From positions 1 to 64,000 of the forward strand of contig QPMI01000198.1 in the NCBI GenBank assembly GCA_004431415.1: a stretch of DNA of 64,000 bases, given 5' to 3'. Numbering within the stretch: position 1 is the first letter of the stretch; each line of letters begins with the position of its first letter. A program made the position numbers and the translations under genes. The notes under the pieces are model-generated. The model ran no database searches, was not told the origin of the DNA, and worked only from the letters and a program-made list of their open reading frames with translations. Below are positions 42,471 to 51,745 of the stretch, piece by piece. This DNA comes from Cyanophora paradoxa. Its lineage: Eukaryota; Glaucocystophyceae; Cyanophorales; Cyanophoraceae.

Positions 42471-45400
42471 ATGGCCTCCGACGATCTCGTCGAGCGGCTG
42501 CTGCGGGGCCTCGCCACGTGCCCCGCGGCTGTGCTCGAGCGGCCCGGCGAGTTCAAGGTGCAGGTTCTCTACAGCGAGGTCGTCAACAATCAGCTCGTGC
42601 GACACCCCTACCGCGTGGACGACAGCCTGTACTTTTACCCAGCATCGTAAGACCCAGCCCTGAGCCTCGGGCGCGACGAGAGCTGAACCCTGCATCGCTT
42701 TCGCGCAGGGCGATCAAGACATGCGGTGCAATCGCCGCCGCGCAAAAGCTCGCCAGACTGCGCCGTGAGACCGGTCCGCGCGCCCGGCGTCCGATCCCCG
42801 CTCCGCCGACGCCGCGCCGCGCCGCCGACGCCGCGCCGCGCCGCCGACGCCGCGCCGCGCCGCCGCCGCACGAGCAGGGAAGAGCCTGACGCTGGACACG
42901 CGGATGCTACTGTTCCCCGTTGCGACGCGGGCGGGGGCGCCGACGGCGGAGGAGCGCGGGCGGGCGGCGGAGACGACGCTGGCGCGGGAGGTGCACAAGA
43001 TGAGCATCGTCTCAGACAACGAGGCCTACAACCGCCTCTACGGCTTCGTCGGGCACCAGCAGATCAACGAGGCCATGCGCGCCCCGGCCGCCCCTCCCCT
43101 CCCCTCCCCCGCCCGCGCCGAGCGGCGGGGCGGCGCGCGCAGGTGGGCGGCCGGCCTCGCCAGCACCCGCCTCCTCCACCGCCTCTCCGAGTCCCGGCCC
43201 GCGGAGGAGCACCTTTGGTCCCAGGCCGCCGAGCTCTACCCCCGTGCGGCCCCTTTCCCGCCCCTCGCGCCCCCCCCGCCGACCGGGGACGGCAGCGGAG
43301 GGGGGACCCGTGAGCGTGCCGGCGTACCGGACGGCGCTGCGGGGCGCCCCGGGCGGCGGGCCCCTTACCAACGAGGCCCTCCAGGAGACCAGGGTAGGGC
43401 GCGCCGTCGTCGAGAGGGGCGCCCTCCGCGACGGGCCCTTCGACTTCACCGCCAAGGCCCGTACCCCCCTGTCCCGGCCACCCACGGAGATGCGCCTGCC
43501 TGGATTCGAACCGGTGCGCAGAACCGGATGACGGTGGGCGACATGCAGGACATGCTCGTGAAGCTCGCCCGCCCCGACATCCAGGTACCCCCACCTCTCC
43601 CCGCACCGCGTACCCCCGACGGTCCCGCCCCGACCCCCGCAGCTATCGACCCCGGGCTTCGACCTGCCCGAGGCTGAGCGGCTCGCGCTGCTGGAGGCGA
43701 TGCGCCTGTACCCCTCGCAGTGGCCTCCGGGCGGGTGGGCGTACCCCGACGACTACTGCAAGCTGCTGCTGCCGGGCCTCTGCCGCGTGCTCCCCAAGGC
43801 CCGCTGGCGCGTTTACAGCAAGGTTCACCCCACTGTACCCCCTGGTGTTGGATTACCCCCGAGCCCTCCTCCCAGATCGGGCGGGCGTACGGGTACACGA
43901 TCGAGAACGCTTACGTGACCGACGCGGAGGGGACGCGGTGCGCGCGGCCCGCTGCGCGCGGGCCCCCGAGAGGCTGAGGGGGGTAAAGGGCGTTCTTCGT
44001 GACGGCGGTGATCTACACGAACGCGAACGGCGTCCTCAACGACGACAAGTACGAGTACAGGGAGGTGCGGGGGCCACGGGCTCTCGGCGGGGGAGGCGGC
44101 GGGTCTGAGAGGGGCGCGGAGGTGGCGGACCCGTTCATGGCGGCGGTGGGGGAGGCGTGCGCGCGGCACAGCTTCGACGTGCCCCCGGCCCGCGCCGCCT
44201 GGGTCACCCGCTTCGACTACAAGACCCGCGCCGACGGTGCGCTGGGGGCGGGGCCCGCCCGCGCGCCCCGCGCGAGCCGGCGGCGCAGTGGAGCGGATCG
44301 TGGAGGAGTGCGCGGCGGCCGGCCTCAACACCCTCTTCTTCCAGGCCAGCCTCCTCCGATCCCGCCCCATCTCGCCTCGCTCCGTCTCACCTGAGCCTGC
44401 GGCGCCAGGTCCGGGGCAACGGGACGGCGTACTACCAGTCCGCCCTCGAGCCGTGGGCCCAGGAGCTCCTGCCGTGCGCCCCGCCCGCCCCGCACCGCCC
44501 CGGCCGGCGCGCCGCGCTGAGGCCGTCGCAGCGAGGACCAGCCCGACGGGAGGCCCGACTGGGACCCCTTGCGCACCGCCATCGAGTGCGCCCCGCCCCC
44601 GCCCCCTCGCTCCGCCCGAGCGCGACGCCGCGCCGGCAGCGCGGCGCGGGGGCGGGGCCTGGCGCTGCACGCGTGGGTGAACGTTGCGCCGGCGTGGCGG
44701 GGCAGGGAGGAGCCGCGGAGCCGGCGGCAGCTCTGGCACGCGCGCCCCGCGTGGATGTGGTACGACCAGCGCGGGGCCCGCCAGCCCCTCACCGACTTCT
44801 ACGTCTCCCTCAACCTCTGCCTCCCCGAGGCCCGCCCGCACCCCCCTCCCCTCCTCCGCTGAGCCGTCTGAGCCTCCCCTCCGGGGTCCCTTACTCAGGT
44901 GCGGGAGTACGTGGTGGCGGTGCTGCGGGACCTGCTGGAGGGGTACCCCGACCTCGACGGCCTCCACCTCGACTACATCCGCTTCCCCAACGAGCCGCCC
45001 GCCATCCCCGCCGGCTCCGACGTGCGCCGCCTAGCCCCCGTGTCTCCCCCTTTCTCACCGCATCCCCCGCGCCCCGAAGATCGACTATCCCCGGGACGAG
45101 CGGACGCTGGAGCTGTTCGGAGCGGCGCCAGAGGCTGATCGGGCCGCCTGGGACGCCTGGCGCGCCGAGCAGGTGCGCCTCCCTCCCTCTCATCGAAGTG
45201 GGGCGCCCCTCGTCACGCCGCGCCCGCCCGCAGGTGACGGCGCTCGTGGTCGCGATCCGGGCGCTCGTGGACGAGCGCAACGCGGGGCGGGCGGCGTACC
45301 CGCCGGCGGCGCTGGCGCCGGCGCGCTCGGGGCGCGGCGGCGGATGGCGCTCACGGCGGCGTGCGGGCCGCTGCGGGAGGCCGCCCTCCACCACCACCAG

Positions 45401-45785
45401 GCCGCCCCGCCGCCCCGCCCCGCCCCCTTCGAGCCCGGCCCCGACGCCCCCCGGGAGCGCAGGACGCGCAGGAGTGGCTCCGGCGGGGCCTCCTCGACGC
45501 CGTGCTCCCCATGGCGTACCGCAAGACGGGCGCCGACCTGGCGGCGCTGCTCGAGGGGTGGGGCGCGGGGGAGGCCGGCTGCCCCGTGGCGCTCGGGCTG
45601 GGGGTGTACATGTGCGCGACGGCGGAGGAGGCGGCGGGCAGGTGCGGGCGGCCGCGGGGCGCACCTCGGACCTCTGCCTCTTCGCCTACTCGAGCCTCGC
45701 CGAGCAGCGCGCCCGCGGCCCCGCCCTCGACGAGGCCCTCGCCGCCCTCGCCGCCGCCCAGCGGCCCGCCTTCGAGGCCCCCTAG
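42471..45785 (+). CDS. Two-domain fusion: beta-lactamase-like serine hydrolase + GHL10 (DUF187) glycosidase
   Basis: ATG at 42471 begins MASDDLVERLLRGLATCP. The first domain has DDSLYFYPA then SAIK|TCGAIAAAQKL, the SxxK motif whose Ser codon is split by a GT-AG intron (42649-42710). It continues with the SDN motif in HKMSIVSDNEAYNRLYGFVG (43012-43020), NRMTVGDMQDMLVKLARPDI, YPDDYCKLLLPG, RVYSKV, IGRAYGYTIENAYVTDAEG and ANGVLNDDKYEYREVADPF. These fit a class-A beta-lactamase/DD-peptidase-fold hydrolase of bacterial type. The same frame runs on through PPARAAWVTRFDYKTRAD, joins by a split codon (G|TG) to VERIVEECAAAGLNTLFFQV and RGNGTAYYQSALEPWAQEL, then GLALHAWVNVAPAWRG, DLDGLHLDYIRFPNEPP and LDAVLPMAYRKTGADLAALL, ending PAFEAP. 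That is a GHL10 glycoside-hydrolase-like barrel. No stop or spacer separates the domains. Both families are mainly bacterial, so transfer is likely; the target polymer is unknown. Confidence 0.82.
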
Positions 45786-45940
45786 CCGCCCGCCCCGCCC
45801 CCGCCGCCCCCCTCGCCGAGTTGTAACTGTCGCCAATTGTAACTGTATCTACGACGGGGCTCGCAACTTGCAAATAGCAGAGGTAAAGAGCAGAGGAGGT
45901 GACTCTGAGATACTTTGATCGAAATCAACCATACATTTGG

Positions 45941-47694
45941 TCAAGTCATTCCATACTCGAGGCGCCAGCGGCTGGCAAGGAGGGGGCGCACGGAGCCCCA
46001 CTCCGAGAGATCTCCCACGCAACGGACGAGCACGAGGTCACCCGGGGCTGGAGCCGGGCGGGCTGCCATAGTCGCTAGCGGCTCAAGCGCCGCAAGCCCC
46101 TCAGCGGCTACAGTTTCGGCTGTTTCCGCAAGGATCAGCGACGCGCGCCGTAGACGCATGCAGGCGGCCAGAGCGGCGGTCTCCTCTCTGGTGGGATACA
46201 GCTGGTCCCTGATGTACTCTTCAAGGCTTTCCTGTGGTACGATTGGTACGAGAGCCGAAATGGGGGGGTACGAAGGTTGTCGGGGGGAGCACCTTTGCGG
46301 CACGGACGAGGGCAGCGGCGGCGGCGGATAACGCAGGGTCGCGGCAAATCACGGCATGTGGCACGGGCTTGGAGATGGTAAGAGAGAGAGCGCGGAGGGA
46401 GGGGGCGGAGGGGAGGGCTTCGGCGAGGGCGGCGAGGGCGGGTGCCAGGTGCGCGGGGACAGAGCCGGAGAATTGAATCGAGAGGCGCTCGAGGGAGGTG
46501 AGGCGAGGAATAAGAGTCAGACACCCGGGAGGAGGAATGAAGACAAGATTCGGGATATCCCTCCGCCTGCAGGAAGATAAGAGCGGGCGCAGAAGGATTG
46601 GTTGTGAACAGCGCACGGTCCGATCGACAAGGAATGCAGCTGTGAGGAAGAGATTCATGGGGGGTACAGAAGGCAAGGAGGACAGATAGCACCTTCCCGA
46701 CCGAGGCCAGGCTCGGCCAGTCGTAGCTTGATCCTAGGAGGGTCAGAGTTCGCAGGCTGTCCTGCAGGGAGGGTGAGAAAGTTGAGCGGGGGTATGAAGA
46801 AGAAATAGAAGGGCGCGCGATCTGGGCGACGTTATGCAGGAATTCAGTCGAGGCGAGTTCGAGTGTCTCAAGCTGCGAAGATGCGAACTGCGGTGCACCA
46901 TCACTGAGTCAGGATGCGGCAAAGGAAGGGGAGAGAGCGGGCGTGCCTTTGGGAGGGCGCTCAGGGCAGCATCGAGACCGAAGGCGCGCAGGAGGGGCAT
47001 GCGGAAGAGCGGGGCGAGGGAGGCCGCTTCGAGAGGGCCCGTGCGCGAGCGGGACGTCACCCGAAGCTCCTATAAGGCCACGGTGATCAACGGCGGGGAG
47101 TGCGCGCGGGGCTGACGAGCGGACCTCGAGAAGGGGGCACAGGAGCTCGATGGCGGCGGCCAGAGAGCGGGCGGACGATGAGTACGCATTCGAGTCCACG
47201 TACTCCATTTCGTGGTGGGCGATTCGAAGAGACCGCAGCCCGCCAAGCCCCGACCCAACCTGTCCCCACCAGGGGAACCGTAAGAAGCGGGCACCACCGG
47301 GAATCAAACCCCGAACGCCGCGAACCGCCAGAAGGAGCTCGCCGGAGGCGCCGATGGAGTCGGCGAGGTCGAGGCTCCGGAGGGCCGTCAGCCGCCGCAG
47401 CCCCGCCACGATCGCCTCGCGCTCCTCGCCCTCTGTAAAAAAAGATCAGGCCTCCGCGAAGAGGATCGGTGGGCCGCGGGCGCACGAGGCAGGCGCCTGC
47501 GCTCGCTGGCGTCGGCGGTCTGGATGCGGATGCTGAGCTCCTCGAGGGTGCCCGCCACCGGGGCCAGAGCCTCGAGCAGCCCCGCGACGTACGCGTGCCG
47601 CTTCTTAGCGTGCGTGTCCGTCGACGTCTCTGGGTAGAGAGCCGCGTCCCTGCGCGGCACTGCTCAGCGGCCGGAGGCAGCGGGGCTCGGCCCA

Positions 47695-47731
<37 letters not shown>

Positions 47732-48530
47732 GCAGGTGCTAGGACGGGACTCGGCCGGAGACAGCGGGGCAGGGGGAGGGTACCCGGGTCGACGCCCTTG
47801 AGCCATTCTCCAAAATGCGTTCATTTGGGACTCCACGTGCACGTCCCTGAGAACGGACACGTCGGCGATCGGTACGGGAACCATGCCAAGCGACGAAGAC
47901 GGCACCCATGCCAGACGAGGAAGCGACGAAGCCTCTGGATGGAAGAAACGAAGGAGAGGAAGGGCTTAGACGGTGGCTTAGGGTTCCACAGCGAGGAATC
48001 GAGTCTGTCGCTGCGGGTCCTGTGGGGGCCGGGCGCCGGTGCACGTTCAGAATGTGATAGAGAACATGGTAACAAAGAGTATGCCCGAGTATGCAGCCTG
48101 GCGGACGCCACATGTCAATCTCCAGCACGCTACCGTCGGCGAGCTGCACTGCGCCAGACTGCACGCGCTGGGCCCATTGCCTGAGCTCTGCTTCGGGCAT
48201 ATCGCGGAATCGCGAGCACCCGATGCGCTGTCCCCGAAGGCCGAGCGCGTCGAATTTTGTCGACGCCACAGTCGACGCCAGCACCTCGCGCAATCTCCGG
48301 CACACGAGCGGAAAGCGGCACCCTTCCCAAGCCTCCCGCACACCCAGACAGACGATCACGCGCTTTAGCAACTCGTCCGGGAGGAGCTCAAGGGCGGAGA
48401 AGACCCGCGCATCGTCGGATTCTGCAGCTGCTCCCCTCTGACGCTTGCAGCCGCGATCAACCGGTGAACTTTGTGGCCGGGGCTCGCTCATTGTGCCGGC
48501 GAACTTGGCGTCCAGCTCGCTAGCGCTCAT
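45941..48530 (-). CDS. F-box/LRR protein
   Basis: ATG at 48530 begins MSASELDAKFAGTMSEPRPQ. The F-box is ALELLPDELLKRVIVCLGVR with CRFPLVCRRLREVLAST (about 48400-48280). Exons of leucine-rich repeats follow: LLEALAPVAGTLEELSIRIQ, LRRLTALRSLDLADSIGASG, GLGGLRSLRIAHHEMEYVD, MPLLRAFGLDAALSALP, SSQLETLELASTEFLHNVAQ, SLRTLTLLGSSYDWPSLASV and LTSLERLSIQFSGSVPAHL, then ALPSAPSLRALSLTISKPVP. The end is ASRWRLEYGMT at 45941. One intron contains a ~32-base poly-G tract (about 47698-47730). The predicted role is an SCF ubiquitin-ligase adaptor. It is not closely related in sequence to the F-box/LRR copies at 22-32 kb. Confidence 0.72.
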
Positions 48531-48642
48531 CGTGCTGGCGTAGACTAGGCCAGAGGGGGGGGATGGGTGGGGGGGGTAGAGGTCTAGAGCAGTTGTGACG
48601 GGAGCCCACGAAACCAGACCAGCCTTCAAACCAGCGATCAGC
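48531..48642. promoter_or_regulatory. Short divergent promoter interval, F-box/LRR / secreted unknown
   Basis: Only about 112 bp separate the two opposing starts; it includes a GGGGGGGATGGGTGGGGGG stretch on the plus strand. A shared promoter is inferred from layout alone. Confidence 0.4.
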
Positions 48643-49896
48643 ATGAAACAAGTTGAGCGCAGTTGCAAACGGCGCTCCGTCACAGCGCGTCACTGCGCCC
48701 TGACAGCCGCGGCCGCCCTGCTCAGCGTATTAGCACTTTGTGCGAGATTCGAGGTCAGCTGGGCGTTGACAACAACAAGAGACTTGGGCCTCATCGAGCC
48801 TGGGATACAGCGCACGATCACAATAGCCGCCAAGGGGCTGCTGGAGGACGGCAACGAGGGCGAGAAGGTGATTCTGGGCGTGCAGCTGCAGGGCGGCTTC
48901 ATCGCCACGGCGCACATCTCAAACGCGGCCCCGCTCTCCCTGAACAAGATCCGCGTGGAGAAGAGCATCAACCTCACTACCGGGTAAGGCGGCCCCGCTC
49001 TCCGGATATCGATCGATAGCCGGCTCTGCGCGCGGCCGCCATATGCACGGCCAGCGGCCGTTGCCGAGGGCTCTGCTAGGTGGGAGCTGGTGACGACCAT
49101 CCTGGACAATGAGCGATACAATGTGGTGCATAGGAGGGCGTCCAGGTGAATCCGCGCTAAGAGCTGAGGAGGAGGCGCGCAGGTCAACTCGCTCTGCCGC
49201 GGCCTCAACGACTTGCCGGTCTACTGGCGGCTCGCGAACATGAACACGGTCTTCCAGGCGGCGGACGTCTACTTCGTGCGCACGCCTGCTCCGCCGCCCG
49301 CCCCCGGCCTCGACCGGACCCGTGACTCGGCGCCGGCCGGGCCGGGCCTGCAGAACGTGACAGTGGCAGCCTGCAGTGCGCCCCCGCGCGGAGCCCCCCG
49401 GGCCGGCCGCGGTACCGTTTAAATCCTGCGCAGCACCTTCAATCACGTCCGTCGCGCCAAGCCATGGCCCGCGAGAGGGCGGTGCGCGTCCGCCTCCCTC
49501 GCTACCCCATTACTTTGCCGAAAGCGGGCAGGGAACCTCGTGACGCTGAGCGGGCACGATCTCGCGCTCTCGGTGGCGGACGTGCGGGTTGGGGTGGGCG
49601 CCTCGGCCGTTGGGCCTCGCCCTCTCACCGCCGGCGACATCATCTCTGTTGCCCCCGACCGCTCCTCCGGTTCCGCTCGCCCCATCAATGCCCTGCCGGT
49701 TTGGTGTCGATGCCCTGCGCTGTGTCGCGCAGTGGTGCTGACCGTTCCCGCGGCGGCGGCGGAGAGCGTCGCGCCCGGCGGCGTCACGTTGCGCCTGTCC
49801 TCTGAAACGTTCGGCAATTCAACGGCTTCCTACGCCTTCGACCCCCCGGCTGGTCCGTCCTTCGCTTTTCGCGCTAGGCACAGGTCCGGATCCTGA
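48643..49896 (+). CDS. Putative secreted protein of unknown function
   Basis: ATG at 48643 begins MKQVERSCKRRSVTARHC, then the hydrophobic core ALTAAAALLSVLALCARF, a likely signal peptide. The mature part has LGLIEPGIQRTITIAAKGLL, KVILGVQLQGGFIATAHIS and KIRVEKSINLTTG. Introns join WELVTTILDNERYNVVNSLC, RGLNDLPVYWRLANMNTVF and QAADVYFV, and the last exon is NLVTLSGHDLALSVADVRVG through APGGVTLRLSSETFGNSTAS, with a stop at 49894-49896. Beta-strand-like periodicity and N-glycosylation sites (NLT, NST) fit an extracellular or lumenal beta-sandwich. I do not recognise the family. Upstream ATG 48595 is in frame but would put 16 polar residues before the signal. Confidence 0.6.
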
Positions 49897-50543
49897 CGCG
49901 TGCACGACAGATGCCCGGTTCTTCACCAGCGCGAAGCTTAGATGCCCAACGTTACAAGCAGCGCAAGCGCGTTGTGCACCAGCAAAAATAGGCATTTGAA
50001 GTTAGAACTTCGGAACTATGATAAGTTATCGAGTTAGTAAGTTGACGTCCCGGCTGGCCCAGTGGGGCCGTTTGCTGTAAATCATAATCAACCAATCAAA
50101 CAGTCAATCGGATCCAGTCAATGCGATAGGTGGGGAAGCCGGGGCGACGGGCGAGCGGGAGCTCCGGAGCGGGGTGGGGGGAAGAGGGGGTGCCAAGTGA
50201 AACGGAGGGCGGTGAACGGCGGGACGATCGGGGGCGGGGAGGAATGGAGTACCCCCCGGCGCTAGAAGTCGCCCGCCCCGCCCCCGCCGCCCCTCTCGCT
50301 CCAAGGAAATGAACGCAACCAGTCGTTGCAGGAACTTATGGAAGGGACACGAGAGGCAGCTCCAATAGTGCGGGGAAAATAAGACTGTAGACACGGGAGC
50401 CCGAGGGGCAGCAAATGGAAAGGGTTATCGGGAGCGGGGCCCGGAGGGCCCGGAATGGAAGCGAGAAGGTGACGGGGAAAGCCGGGGGGGCAGCGGGTGG
50501 GGAGGGGGAGGGTGCGGGGCGGGGCGGGATGCAACCCCGGGGC
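49897..50543. other. Spacer between secreted unknown and VPS36 3' end
   Basis: About 650 bp. The left third is A/T-rich with CAATCAAACAGTCAATCGGA-type sequence and the right part is purine-rich. No motif-bearing frame is seen on either strand. Confidence 0.5.
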
Positions 50544-51628
50544 CTAGAAGTACTCGTTGGCGTAGTAGAAGACGTCGAGGCCGCTCTCGTCGCGGGCGAG
50601 CGCCCCCGCCGCCTCCGCGATCCGCGCGTACTCCCCCGCCAGGGGCGCCCCCACGCCCATGCCCGCCGCGAGGGAGACCACCGTGAGGGGGCCCCGCGCC
50701 GCCGCGAGCCGCCGCACGTCCTCCGCCAGCGCCGCGTCGCTCCGCCGCACGTCCGCCAGCACCCGCGCCCCGCTGCCGCCCCGGCCCGGCGGTGAGCAGC
50801 GGGCAGTCCCGGAGGCGGCGCTCGGGGCACCTGTCGAAGCTGCGGAGGCGGAGGGGCAGGGCGAGGGGCGCGAGGGCGGCGCACGCGCCGAGGAGGTCCT
50901 CGGGGGAGATGAGCGCCGTGCCCCGCGCGCGGTTCGCGAGGCAGTACGCCTCCTGCAGCGCCAGCATGCCCCCCGCCCGCGCCACGTGCGGCTCCAGCAG
51001 CGCGCACAGCTCCCGCGCAAGCTCATCGTGGAACGCCGACCCCGCGTGTTCCCTGCGCCGCCCCGCGCCGTGAGCTAGCGCCTGGGCGGCGCGGGCGTGG
51101 GGGCCGCACTTGGTCACCGCCCGCCCAGGCTGCGCGGCGCGCGTCAAGGGCCGCGCAGATGCGCAGAATGCTTAGCTACGCACCAGCCGGAGGCCAAGCT
51201 GCGTCGCTACCGACCGGAAATCGTCGTCCTCGGCACTGGTGGGCTGCGCCGACGCCTTGAACCGCTGCGGGGCAGGTGGTGTCAGAGCGGGCATTCGAGC
51301 GTGGGCTGGGGCACACTTCGGCGAGATCGACGAGCTCCTTCGCCCGCTGCATGAGTGCCTTGATGTCGCCCGAGAACGCGCTTTGCAGCGTCTGGTCCGT
51401 CTGCGCGTCCCGCGCCTCGCCGGCGCGCTGCAGGCCAGCGACGCCCGCGTACTGCGCGTTACGAAACACGCCGGGCTGCATGCTTGTGGGCTGGCTCGCC
51501 GGCTGCTGCGCTGCGGGGCCGGAAGGGTAGCTCGGCTGCGCAGAAGGAGGCGTGGCGCGGGACGACGTGGGCAGCGCCGGCTCGGAGGCGCCGCCCCGGC
51601 TGCGCTCCTTGCTCTCCTTGCCGCCCAT
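50544..51628 (-). CDS. VPS36: VPS36-like ESCRT-II subunit
   Basis: VPS36 is part of ESCRT-II, which sorts ubiquitinated cargo into multivesicular bodies. ATG at 51628 begins MGGKESKERSRGGASEPALP. A Pro/Gln/Ser-rich linker and QSAFSGDIKALMQRAKELVD/LAEV follow, the family's DLMxKAKEMV-type helix. After an intron come AEDDDFRSVATQLGL and, after another, the winged-helix core FHDELARELCALLEPHVARA, GGMLALQEAYCLANRARGT and LISPEDLLGACAALAPLALP with LRLRSFD. A short intron then joins to GARVLADVRRSDAALAEDV, GVGAPLAGEYARIAEAAGAL and ARDESGLDVFYYANEYF, with the stop at 50546-50544. The N-terminal GLUE (PH-like) domain is not present. The start resembles an N-myristoylation signal (MGxxxS), which could replace lipid binding; that is inference. 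It is divergent from the rhodopsin gene. Confidence 0.85.
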
Positions 51629-51745
51629 CGAGCGGCCTGCAACTCCGAGCAGCCGTACCCCCCTCCAAGTTCTAAGCTGTATCCCCCGTCCGACCCCTGA
51701 AAGTGCGGCCTGCAGCAGCCGGCAGCAGCGGAAAGCACGGGAGAG
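51629..51745. promoter_or_regulatory. Short divergent promoter interval, VPS36 / rhodopsin-BAH
   Basis: The two start codons lie 117 bp apart and face away from each other. A CTGCAGCAGCC palindrome-like stretch is present (about 51711). No TATA box is evident. Confidence 0.4.

Noticed and set aside
43500-43512. GGATTCGAACC, a B box on the minus strand
   Set aside because: It lies in an intron of the serine hydrolase-GHL10 gene and no T stem or cloverleaf can be formed.
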